From the NCBI GenBank assembly GCA_951217055.1, contig OX578276.1, forward strand, positions 157,369,223 to 157,433,222: a DNA stretch of 64,000 nt. Reading direction: 5' to 3'. The stretch is from Gerris lacustris. Its lineage: Eukaryota; Arthropoda; Insecta; Hemiptera; Gerridae. Position numbers and translations under genes: made by a program. A model generated the notes under the pieces. It had not been told where the DNA came from. It did not search any database and saw nothing but the letters and a program-made list of their open reading frames with translations. Positions 44,926 to 53,660 of the stretch are shown here, one piece after another. Each line of letters begins with the position of its first letter. The first letter of the stretch is position 1.

Positions 44926-45289
44926 ACCAGTAAAAACCCTATTAAGCGTCCAACTCTTGTAACCATAGACAGCCGAAGGTATGGACTAGGGGGAGGAGGG
45001 CTGCGCCCCCCCAAAATTGTTTGATTAGTTCAAAAATTTTATAAGGTTAGAAAAATCACAAGAATTTTGGAAAGGCTGATTATACATAAACATAATATGG
45101 CATACCTTTGTTGCATTACTGATCGGTAAACTTTTACATTAGTTTAATAATATCTAGTATTTTTCCTGATATCAGTATTTTTGAAACCAGTGAAGATGAT
45201 ATCAGAATATTTGCAATGAGGCCAAAAAAACTGAATTTGTTTTAGATTTTTGTGTTAATTCGAGTTATATTTTGTATAAGTAAAATTAA
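44926..45289. other. Intergenic
   Basis: No gene seen. Confidence 0.35.
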
Positions 45290-45495
45290 ATAGTTATTTA
45301 TGCACCTAGGGAGTAAAGTAAGCCATTATTCCCTGAGCGAAAAAGTTGGTTCTTGAGGCGAAGCCGAAGGAACCATGATCCCTAAATCCCGAGGCGAAGC
45401 CGAGGGAATAACTCTAATTAGCTCCCGAGGCGCAGCCGAGGGAGTTAATTATCACGAGGGGAATAATGGCACTTTACTCACGAGGTACATACAAT
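45290..45495. repeat. Palindromic CCTAG module, best copy
   Basis: 'atttatgcacctagggagta' at the left and the inverse at the right, with three tandem variants of CGAGGCGAAGCCGAGGGA in the middle (45356-45455). In the window it abuts MITE F copy 2, in mirror order to 506-1095. Confidence 0.65.
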
Positions 45496-45936
45496 ATTTT
45501 ATCTCCAGTAGAAAAAAGATACACATTTTCGTCCATTGCACAGTTTTTATTTAATATTTTAATAAATAACAATAATTATTAGAACTTTTAATAGCAGATA
45601 TATGAGATTCAATATTAAAAACAAATAAGAATTGGAATTAAACTCAAATCGAAGGTTATTTAGATGCAGGTTATAATGTTGTAAACAAAGATAAACATGG
45701 TCAAAAAAGCGCAGTGCCGCCAACCTGATTTCAACAACTTCATTACATTTGCCATTCATTTTCTACTATTTATAAAATAATTAAGTGGCAATCTTTACTT
45801 TTTTGCCCTACTTTACTTTTTCGCCCTACTTTTACTTTTTCTCCCTACTTTTTGAGTTTAGGGATGAAAAGACCTGTTTTAGTCCCTCTAAACTAATTCA
45901 AAATCATAACTTTTTCCCCTACTGGAGATAAAATAT
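45496..45936 (-). mobile_element. MITE family F, copy 2
   Basis: Inverted ends ATTTTATCTCCAGTAG and CTACTGGAGATAAAAT. The interior is the reverse complement of 506-938 throughout ('cattgcacagtttttattt', 'ttgccctactttactttttcgcc'). Confidence 0.75.
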
Positions 45937-47042
45937 ATTATTAGTTTGCTCTAATTGTTGTTGTACTTCTCGCTCTCTAAAACCTAATCAATAGAAATCA
46001 AAATCACTCTCATAAATTATTACTTCTTTATTTTAGCATGGAACATGATTTATTTATTAAATATTTAAAACGATTTTTAGGAAGACGTATTTTTTTCCCC
46101 GCGGAAACGCCATTCTCGGTGTGTTGTCAGTAAACACCGGGAGGGTCAAAACGATTTTTTCATGGGTTTTCTTGGTTTCTTCGGGTTCGAGAGGTTGGTT
46201 GTTTTAAATAGGAAAGAAAAAAATATTTGGAAAATAAACCCAAAATAATTGAAAACCTCACCAATTTTGAACAAATAAAAACCCCTTCCCGAAAATAATC
46301 TATTCCTTAAAGTCGGTTGAAAACAGAAAATAAATAATTGAAAAATTCCTGAGGTACAAAAGTAAATTATTACCAATACTCTAAACCGTTTAAACTTGGT
46401 AAACTAATTATTATTTGGTTTGTAGCATAGATGAGTCTGTTGGCTTCAATAAAAATGCTCTGGGGAAGTTAAAAACGTCTGCTGTTCAAAACCTGTTTTG
46501 AGAAAAAATGTTTTCAAAAATTTCAAAAATGTTTATTTCTTTTAATTTTTGAATGGTTTAACATTAAATAAATCTGATTCCATTTGAAAGCCATAATACA
46601 CTACTCATTGTTTGTATCTAAAGTTTGTGTGTGTAACCTACAGTTTAAATATGGTGGCTTTCGCTTACTAAAGATATTGCCAATGAAATTCTTGGGGAGG
46701 TTATTAATTTATCATTCTGAATTAGGCTTTGTTCTAGCAAAGCAGGTATAATAAACAGTTATTGTTAGATACCAAAATACCTTAAAAACTCAATTTTTGG
46801 TGTTACATTTTTAAAATCTTTCCCCGGACCCCCCGCTTCCCTGGGGGGTATTCCATACCCCCCCCCCCCCCGATATTAGCATATCGTGGTATTTTTCCCT
46901 CTCTATAAGCTTCATGGTTAGATCCCATGCAACAGTTCTAACTTAATCTTTATGTCGTACTTCATTGCAACTTGTAAACAAAAGCTATTGTAGTAGGTTA
47001 AAACATAACAAGCAGGTTATTCCATAACTAAAATAAGACTAA
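45937..47042. other. Intergenic, no gene seen
   Basis: AT-rich, with a C tract of 14 at about 46858-46871 and 'accccccgcttccctggggggt' before it. No repeat boundaries identified. Confidence 0.4.
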
Positions 47043-47430
47043 TAACCGTTTCAGACATCAGGGAACATTTTTTGTTCCGTGTCTGTCTGTCTGTCTCTCT
47101 GTCTGTCTGTCGGTCTGTGTGTCCGCGAATCAGGAAACGTGCGACGATATGTTAAGTAAATATCGACCGATTTTGATGAAATTTGGTAGACATGTTCATT
47201 TTACCAATGCCCAGGACGAGTTTGTTGGACAACGTTATTCGTTCAAGCGTTCACGCGCAACGCTCGCTAAAACGTGATCTTCAAATTTAAAATTGGAATT
47301 TTAGGTTGAAAAAAAAATCATACTTCATCTATTTAATGAGATAAACACTTTTTTTAAATACAATTTTTTAGTAAAACCAACAGCGACACCGCTATGAAGT
47401 GTTAAAGATCGCTAAAACTACTACTGTTAA
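47043..47430 (+). mobile_element. Hybrid C/A-type HINE-like repeat
   Basis: It starts with the family C phrase 'ccgtttcagacatcagggaa' and a long GTCTGTCTG tract, then switches to the A/G core ('gaccgattttgatgaaatttggta', 'gttcacgcgcaacgctcgc', 'aaagatcgctaaaacta'). The junction shows that the terminal and core modules are exchangeable. The 3' end is missing, cut at the next element. Confidence 0.55.
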
Positions 47431-47433
47431 TAG

Positions 47434-48010
47434 TTTTTATCTACGATTGATACGAAATATAAACATTTTATCTCTGTTTAGATGCGTAGAAAGTGATTCT
47501 ATACGTACTTGTATTCATTGCGCATGCGCGTCTCATAGTTCTGAAGAATTCCTCTTCTTTCCCACCCTAGGCCGGTAAAGAAGAGGAATTCTTCAGCTTT
47601 ACGCACGATCAGCGAGTTTGTTTACATTTAACAAAACTAATTTGCTGTTCTTTTATTAAAGTAACTGTTTATATCGAGTTTTTAGTGAAAAACAATGAGT
47701 GAATCAAGTGAAAGACGAAAATGTGGAGAATAATCCTCCTCCAGAAATAATTAATTCGGCAAAAAATACAAATCAAGAATTAATGCCATCTTTATCAAGA
47801 GAGAGATACGAACTTACACACAGCAGGTTTATTTTTTTCTGTATTTATTATTTAAATCTAACAATTGTAGATAAAGTACGGTACGCAACTCGTGCGAAAA
47901 CGGCATTTTGCATTGCTCGAGTGGTTTTACTACCCTCGCTGTCGCTCGGGTGCAAACTCCACACTCGCGTGCAAAATGCTACTTTCCGCACTCGACGCGT
48001 AATGTACTAT
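47434..48010 (+). repeat. Dispersed element with 5' coding fragment, copy 2
   Basis: Sister of 5143-5714. GCGCATGCGC site at 47519-47530. A 20-bp perfect inverted repeat (47541-47560 and 47577-47596, 16-nt loop) occupies the position of the weaker hairpin in copy 1. ATG at 47695, but the frame is shifted within about 10 codons. The shifted frame still reads PPPEIINSAKNTNQELM and LSRERYEL. The GC-rich tail ends 'cgcgtaatgtacta'. Confidence 0.6.
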
Positions 48011-48212
48011 TACACAATAAACAATAAAGTAATATAACGTTAATGTTAATATAACAATAAATTACTGGATACTATATCGATGGATTTTTAAGGTGAAAAA
48101 TAAAAACGAACTTAATCCATTTTTTCAAAGAAACGTTTCAGCTCTTCTTAGAGCCATCTTCTGTCTTTTAATTCTAAATTTGAAACAAACAATCAGTTAA
48201 ATAACAATAAAG
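48011..48212. other. Intergenic
   Basis: AT-rich. Nothing recognised. Confidence 0.35.
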
Positions 48213-48272
48213 TACATGATAGGATGCGAGGAAGCTATGTGCCACACTAATTGGCAGTCTATTTTTCCTTTT
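48213..48272 (+). repeat. Short dispersed repeat E, copy 3
   Basis: 'aggatgcgaggaagctatgt' and 'gccacactaattggcagtct' match the other E copies. Confidence 0.6.
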
Positions 48273-48504
48273 TACGAGTATTTTTAACAATTATTGCAAA
48301 TTCAGCGCTTGGCTATGGTTGCCAGCCCGCATTATATAGTCATTATTCAAACTGCCTGCCTAAAATAATATTGAATAAAATAAATGTATCCCTATTGAGC
48401 ATTGAAACAGGTCCAAACAACTACCTGTTTAATTCATTGTGGTATGAAATTGTTTTATTCTTATACGACCAATAATTATGTGGCACGTGATATGTTCTTT
48501 GCAG

Positions 48505-48589
48505 GATGCCGAAGGTTCCTCAGCTACAGTCCTGCTGCTGCGGGTGGTCCCTGGAAACTGGAACCAAAATTATAGCCTGGATAGAAATA
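48505..48589 (+). CDS. Host gene, first coding exon: small membrane protein
   Basis: A good acceptor (TGTTCTTTGCAG) precedes G-ATG, and the exon ends ATA|GTGAGT, a consensus donor. The 28 codons read MPKVPQLQSCCCGWSLETGT and then KIIAWIEI, in phase 0. The ATG sits one base after the acceptor, so a 5' non-coding exon must lie upstream. The Cys-cluster followed by (L/R)-x-T-G-T/S-K-I-(I/L)-x-W resembles the N-terminus of small four-helix insect membrane proteins. I infer the class only and name no gene. It joins 49444-49537 without a frame break, the strongest sign that this is a real gene. Confidence 0.7.
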
Positions 48590-49443
48590 GTGAGTATTGA
48601 TTTCAATTTTATACAATTCATTATCCCACTTTACTATTTGTCATTTCAACGGTAACTAGTCGAAACAATTTTTTTTTTAAGAGAATCATGTTTAGGCGCG
48701 GTAGTGTGTTGGCTTGGATGAAACCAAGTTAATGATCCGAGAGTCGTCTAAGTGAAAGATTTTTTACAGGTAAATCAACTGCCGGCTTAAGTCGGATGTT
48801 GATTTACCTGTAAAAGATCTTTCACTTGGACGAGTATCGATCCTCCAACTTCTGATTCAACAGGCATGTGTGCTAACCATTACACCACGGAGGTAGATGA
48901 TTTTTTAACATCACAGAATTGGTATATAAGCGTAATATTATGTACATTATCATAATATTATAAATATAAATGTAATGTTTCATGTTTTTTCTTCATTATT
49001 CGCTAAAATGTAGAAACAATATTTTATTTTCGAATTAAATTTCATATACCCATTTATTAATCCTAAAATAATAAAATTTTCAACAAATGCAAAGAGAGCA
49101 AAGCATAAAAGCAACTGTTTCTAGAACTTAAGTTTCACTTCTAATGCCTGAGATCTCACAATTTATTTTTTTTCAGTTAAAATTGTCCATATTATGAAAC
49201 ATTAGCTATTGTGCTTTTATTGACAATCAACTGATCAAGGTTGATCCATTATATTTTACTTTCACTCATAAGACATTATATGTTATGTTTGGGCTAAACG
49301 GCATAAATATGCTGTTTTTAAGTCTAATTGCACAATTCGCAAAGAATAGGGTGGTATGAGTGTGTCAACAGTGATGTTTTGACCACACCAACATATGGTG
49401 TTGATAATGTTTTTTTAATATTCTGCTGAACTTTACTGACTAG
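48590..49443 (+). other. Host gene intron 1
   Basis: Begins GTGAGT and ends TTTACTGACTAG. 854 bp, AT-rich, containing the inverted pair of tRNA-like repeats at 48694-48894. Confidence 0.65.
48694..48894. repeat. Inverted pair of tRNA-derived SINE heads
   Basis: 30-bp arms (48750-48779 and 48798-48827) pair almost perfectly around an 18-nt loop. Outside the arms the two flanks are also inverted copies of each other. The right flank read on the minus strand is tRNA-like: GTGGTGTAATGGTTAGCA (A box, about 48873-48890), CCTGTTGAATCAG, and GGATCGATACTC in the B-box position. The left flank is a decayed version. An inverted pair of tRNA-derived SINEs explains this best. A single folded tRNA pseudogene would not give the second head. 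Confidence 0.65.
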
Positions 49444-49537
49444 GTGGCCGGTGCAGCGGTTGTTCTGTTCATGTCCTTATTTGCTGCCGGGATTATTCGC
49501 TTTGGAGACAAATCGGAAAGTCATGCTTATTCCATGG
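49444..49537 (+). CDS. Host gene, second coding exon
   Basis: Acceptor ACTGACTAG|GTG and donor ATGG|GTAAGT. In phase with exon 1 it reads VAGAAVVLFMSLFAAGIIRF and then GDKSESHAYSMG, i.e. a hydrophobic membrane helix of about 18 residues followed by a polar loop. It ends in phase 1. The next exon is not in the window; the Copia element begins 20 bp downstream within the following intron. No frame damage is seen, so the gene is probably functional, with the transposons removed by splicing (inference). Confidence 0.7.
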
Positions 49538-49556
49538 GTAAGTATATAATTTTAAC

Positions 49557-49716
49557 TGTTGCAGATTTATAATATTATTTTGATAGAATAAAGCTTGGTT
49601 GGAGTTTGAATAAGGAATGATTTTATTTTTATTTATACATAAAAAGAAAAAGTTTACTTGTATTAAAGTTGTACATACTTGACATTATGTCAAGTCAATG
49701 TTTAATAAATCCAACA
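49557..49716 (-). repeat. Copia 3' LTR
   Basis: 160 bp, TGTTGCAGA...TCCAACA. It differs from the 5' LTR by two substitutions and a 5-bp indel in the 'cattatgtcaagtca' region. Confidence 0.9.
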
Positions 49717-49790
49717 CGCCCCCTCAAGTCTATTTGATAAGATAACTAATAAAAAAAATGTTACAAAATAGTTATTAAAAAAATAATAAA

Positions 49791-50960
49791 TTAACCGTAG
49801 TTTAAACCTAATTTAGATAAATGTCTTCCAAGTTTAGTTCTGTCTAACCCTTTGGTGAATACATCGGCCACCATATTATTTGTATCTAAATATTTTATAT
49901 CAACTGTACCATCATCAATGAGTTTTCGAATGTAATGAAACTTTACATCAATGTGTTTTGTACGTTTGTGATGAACAGGGTTCCTTGCTAGATGCTGAGC
50001 TCCCTGGTTATCACAATTTATTAAGATTGGCTTTTGCGAGTATTTTTTCATGTTGAGTTCATTTAAAATTCTGTGAAGTGTAATCACTTCATTCGAGGCA
50101 TGTGTTAAAGCAACATATTCAGCCTCAGTACTAGATAAAGCGATTACATTTTGCCTTTTTGAATCCCACGATACTGCACCGCCCCCTAATATGAAACAAT
50201 AACCGCTCCTCGATTTACGGTGTTCAAAATCTCCTGCCCAGTCAGCATCCACATACCCTGTTAGACTTTGTCCTGTCTTTTTGAATTTCAATTGGTAATT
50301 CGAAGTAAATTTTAAATATCTTAGTAGTCTTTTAGCTGTGTTCGTGTGTTCTTGTCTTGGATCGACTGAGAATTGAGATAATAGATTTACAGTGTAGGTG
50401 ATATCAGGACGAGTACATACAGTTAAATACATGAAATGTCCAATGAGAGATTGATATTCCTTTTGATTTACTTGTTGTTTTAGTTCTTTGTCTTCTGGTT
50501 CTTTTCTTAATTTCAAATTTGGGTCTAATGGTGTTGTGACTCCTCTACAATTTTCCATTCCATGTCTCTTTAACAACGAGTTTGTGTAATTTGTCTGATC
50601 CATTGTTATACTGTATTGATCTTGTTTTATTCTCATGCCCAAAAAATTTTTGATTTTACCTAAATCTTTTATTTTGAATAATGTTGCCAACTTGGTTTTA
50701 ATTTCATTTAAAACTGTTTCAGAAGTTCCTGCCAGAATTAAATCGTCCACATAAACTGCCATTATCACATATTCTTCTCCATTGGTAAATTTATAGATGC
50801 AGTCTTCACTTGGCATTTGTTTGAAATTGATTTTCTTAACTTGGTTATTAAATTTCTTGTTCCATTCCCTCCTGACTGTTTTAGCCCATATAAAGATTTT
50901 TTCAGTAAACATACTTGATTTTCTTGTCCTTTTACAATGAAACCATCTGGTTGTTGCATA
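49791..50960 (-). pseudogene. Copia RT C-terminal half and RNase H
   Basis: Continues the RT interrupted at 50961. It starts MQQPDGFIVKGQENQVCLLK, KSLYGLKQSG, then shifts frame near 50875 (REWNKKF) and reads on to the stop at 49791. The RT active site is AVYVDDLILAG near 50755. RNase H motifs: GYVDADWAGD, SRSGYCF and SSTEAEYVAL near 50120. The C-terminal DVFTKGL-type end is normal for Copia. The frameshift makes it non-functional. Confidence 0.85.
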
Positions 50961-51087
50961 TGCGGGGTGCAACGCGCAACAAATACTAATAAGTAACACT
51001 TAACATATTACACAAAGATCGACACATTGATTTTGTATGAATGTCAACAAGAGACTGAATTATATTGAATTATATTATATTGAATAA

Positions 51088-51273
51088 TTATATTAACCCT
51101 AAGTCTATGTTTAACGTCACTAGTCCGTACGTTTTTATAGGTGAACCGTTGGCTGCAAATAGTTTTGTCCTAGTTGGTCGCTTCTCAAATTTTGTTTGGG
51201 GAGGAATAACCGAAATATCCGCTCCCGAATCTATTAGGAAACGAAGATTTGATTTTTTATCCTTTATAAACAT
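51088..51273 (-). pseudogene. Aspartic protease fragment of the Gypsy-like element
   Basis: RFLIDSGADISVIPP is the retroviral-type aspartic protease active site (DSGAD), preceded upstream (about 51342-51270) by a frame continuing from gag. The protein ends after about 60 residues (TLNIDLG) in unrelated AT-rich sequence, so the C-terminal half (flap and ILG-type region) is deleted. Confidence 0.75.
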
Positions 51274-51323
51274 GCGGCTACGTGTTACGCCAGTTACTCC
51301 TGCCGCTGAAGCAGTCTGGCTTG

Positions 51324-52175
51324 CTAGTTTTCCTGCTGCTTAAATGCACACGGTTTTGTACACTTACGTGCATCCTTTCCAAATTTGTCGTGGAAGTAGC
51401 AGTTGCCGCTCTTTCGCTCTCTAGCTCTTGAATTTGAACGACCTCGGGATCTTGACCTTCTACGGTAAGGTTGATGATAACGTCCTTTTAAGTATGCAAC
51501 CTCCGATTTCAGAGTTGTCATCTCATTAAGCATTGTTTTCATCATTTCTCCTAGATTCGTAGCTAATGTCGTTGGTTCCTTATGTTCGGTGGATGTTGAA
51601 GCATTACTATGTTTAGTTACAGCGTTGACTGTCTTGTCAGTTGCGTTTGTGTCACTCAAGTCAAATATTTTATCAGCCATGGTTGCCAAAGTCGTGACAT
51701 TTTCATTGCTAACTGATAAAATTGATTGCACATTAGAGGGTAGATGTTTTATCCATAATGATTTCAAAACTTCATCTGAAATTTTTCCTTCAGCCAGATC
51801 TTTCATTTGTCGCAACAGATGGGATGGCTTGCGATCACCTAAATCCATTTCGTTTAATAAACGTCTGATTTTCTTCTCACTACTTTCTGAAAATGCGGCT
51901 AGTAAAGATTTTTTAAGCGCCTCATACTTTCCAGTAGCGGGTGGTTGCGAAACTACATCGGAAACATATTCTAACATGTCCCCCTCTAATGTTTTTATTA
52001 TATGATAAAACTTCGTTGTATCTGCCGTCACTTTTGACAGTTCGAAATTAGCTTCGGCATGAATGAACCATAATTCAGGCCGATTTTTCCAAAATTGAGG
52101 TAGCTTTACAGCAACAGTAGCTACTTGGGATGTCCCAGCTTCCTCGTCTTCTAAATTAATGAGTGAATCATTCAT
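51324..52175 (-). CDS. Gypsy-like Gag (283 residues)
   Basis: Open frame with ATG 170 bp inside the 5' LTR. VKLPQFWKNRPELWFIHAEA near residue 25, then a helical capsid-like domain to about residue 160 (LRQMKDLAEGKISDEVL, LWIKHLPSNVQSIL), a coiled-coil stretch near 210-235 (MMKTMLNEMTTLKSEVAYLK), a basic Arg/Ser segment and CYFHDKFGKDARKCTKPC, a CCHC-like zinc motif. This is the layout of insect Ty3/Gypsy (Mag-like) Gag proteins. The frame is intact although pol is gone. It could still be translated if the LTR promoter works (inference). Confidence 0.8.
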   Translation of the reverse strand: MNDSLINLEDEEAGTSQVATVAVKLPQFWKNRPELWFIHAEANFELSKVTADTTKFYHIIKTLEGDMLEYVSDVVSQPPATGKYEALKKSLLAAFSESSEKKIRRLLNEMDLGDRKPSHLLRQMKDLAEGKISDEVLKSLWIKHLPSNVQSILSVSNENVTTLATMADKIFDLSDTNATDKTVNAVTKHSNASTSTEHKEPTTLATNLGEMMKTMLNEMTTLKSEVAYLKGRYHQPYRRRSRSRGRSNSRARERKSGNCYFHDKFGKDARKCTKPCAFKQQEN

Positions 52176-52350
52176 TTTTTAATTTTTTATTGAAATAAAA
52201 CTTTTTATGTCAAACTGTCAAATGTTTAAAAAAAAAATATTTGATGTTACTATAATTGCAGATAAAATTTAAAACTGACCTTTACGTAGTTCCTGAGTAA
52301 CAATTATTCTTCAACGTTCAACGTTCAACGGTTCAACGGGGTCACCAGTT

Positions 52351-52521
52351 TGCGGGGTGCAACGCGCAACAAATACTAATAAGTAACACTTAACATATTA
52401 CACAAAGATCGACACATTGATTTTGTATGAATGTCAACCAGAGACTGAATTATATTGACAGAAAATAATCAACAAAAATTAGAAAAATAATAAATAACTA
52501 TGGATGTGCAAGTGCACCTCA
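52351..52521 (-). repeat. 5' LTR of the Gypsy-like element
   Basis: 171 bp, TG...CA on the minus strand. The first 105 bp on the plus strand match 50961-51065 with one difference. Confidence 0.85.
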
Positions 52522-52525
52522 CATA

Positions 52526-52990
52526 TATATTTCTTCAGTTAGATCTCCATTTAAGTATGCTGTGGTGACATCCATCTGTTGAAGAATTTATTTTTCTTCA
52601 ACTGCTAAGGCAAATATTAATCTTATAGAGTTCTGTCGAACCACTGGAGAAAAAGTTTCACAGTAGTCTACACCGTATTGTTGTGCGAATCCTCTTGCTA
52701 CGAGTCTTGCTTTGTAGCCATCAACTTTTCCAGTTGATGTTAACTTTTTTCTAAAAACCCATTTGCAAGTGATTGCTTCCCTTCCAGGAGGCAGATCGAC
52801 CAGTTGCCATGTATTATTTTCTATTAGTGAATTGTATTCTTCAGCCATTGCTGCTTGCCATTCCGTTGTTTCATTCCCGGATAAGGCTTCTTTTACAGTT
52901 ATAGGATCTGGTAATTCAGTTTTACTTTCATCAAAAAAATTATTTATATTCATACTTTTAGAATTTTGTGTTTTTGAAATATGCTCATTT
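52526..52990 (-). pseudogene. Copia RT N-terminal part
   Basis: Between the two insertions. The minus strand reads [24 protein letters not shown] residues, [74 protein letters not shown], an in-frame TAA at 52588, then QQMDVTTAYLNGDLTEEIYM up to the Gypsy-like insertion. These are the conserved Copia RT blocks 1 and 2. The amino acids on either side of each insertion continue across it once the target duplication is discounted. Confidence 0.85.
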
Positions 52991-52995
52991 ACATA

Positions 52996-53421
52996 TGTAC
53001 CACATCCGACCGACCTAGTACATAAGTTGTAATTGAGAAATGTTAGATATACCAAAGGACCTATAGAATTTGAAGAAAAGCTGTGGACTGACCTGAGACC
53101 TGATGAATCTGTATCTCGACTTGATGCGACGTTTTCGATGAGTGGGCCCACTCTCGATGGCGATCCTTCTTCTCTGGTTCTTCTACTACATGCCGAACCG
53201 AACCGAGCTCGAGGAGAACATATTTATTATAATACGGAACCGGGAACCGGCACACGACCAGGTCGAGCGGACGTTGGAGACGGAACCCTCTACGAGGTTC
53301 AAAGTTATAACGGACACTCACCGTCGCATGGTTTTTAGTTTGAAGGGCTCCCGCTAGAGTGCAGGACGAGTAATTAAGAAACAGCCGCTAGATCGCAGCA
53401 CTTATACACCAATTCTGAACA
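52996..53421 (-). repeat. BEL/Pao 3' LTR
   Basis: 426 bp. Compared with the 5' LTR, four of about seven differences fall in one 4-base block (near 53284-53287: CCTC here, GAGA in the other). Confidence 0.95.
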
Positions 53422-53660
53422 TACCCCTCACCGAAACCAAGGGGGTTTCAAAGAAAAAGCTTTACTTCGTGTAAAGAAAAAGAAAATGTTGACTGAAAAA
53501 AAATAAGGGCCGAACCTATCTGCCTAACGAGAGAAGGAAAGAGAAAGCAGAAAAGAAACTTGAGTGATTATCTCACTTGATAAGAAAATAAGAATACCTT
53601 CAATAAGAAAAAAAAGAAAAAAAAATAAAGTACCTTTAGGATTAAAGAAAAAGAAAAAGT
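53422..53660 (-). other. BEL/Pao 3' untranslated region with polypurine tract
   Basis: 239 bp, A/G-rich on the plus strand, between the ORF stop and the 3' LTR. No envelope gene. Confidence 0.7.

Larger units (their letters stand above)
50961..52521 (-). mobile_element. Deleted Gypsy-like LTR element (gag-protease only)
   Basis: The 5' LTR is 52351-52521 (171 bp, minus-strand TGAGGTGCAC...CACCCCGCA). The left LTR starts at 50961 but only its first ~105 bp match; the rest is lost. The target duplication CATA is at 50957-50960 and 52522-52525. A primer-binding-type TGGTGACCCCGTTGAACC lies 3 bp inside the 5' LTR (52330-52347). Only gag and part of protease remain. RT, RNase H and integrase are absent, the deletion running from protease into the 3' LTR. 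Confidence 0.8.

Noticed and set aside
47699..48037. 112-residue frame on the plus strand
   Set aside because: The first 45 or so residues are the shared fragment; the rest is the GC-rich tail, which does not translate similarly in the sister copy at 5143-5714.
48828..48894. Functional tRNA gene on the minus strand
   Set aside because: A and B boxes are recognisable, but the anticodon and acceptor stems do not pair properly and a second degraded head lies inverted next to it; SINE-derived is more likely.
51589..52005. 138-residue plus-strand frame
   Set aside because: Antisense shadow of the Gypsy-like gag.
53033..53357. Frames of 101, 86 and 71 residues duplicated at 59983-60307
   Set aside because: Open frames within the BEL/Pao LTRs, duplicated because the LTRs are duplicated; no domain and no start context.
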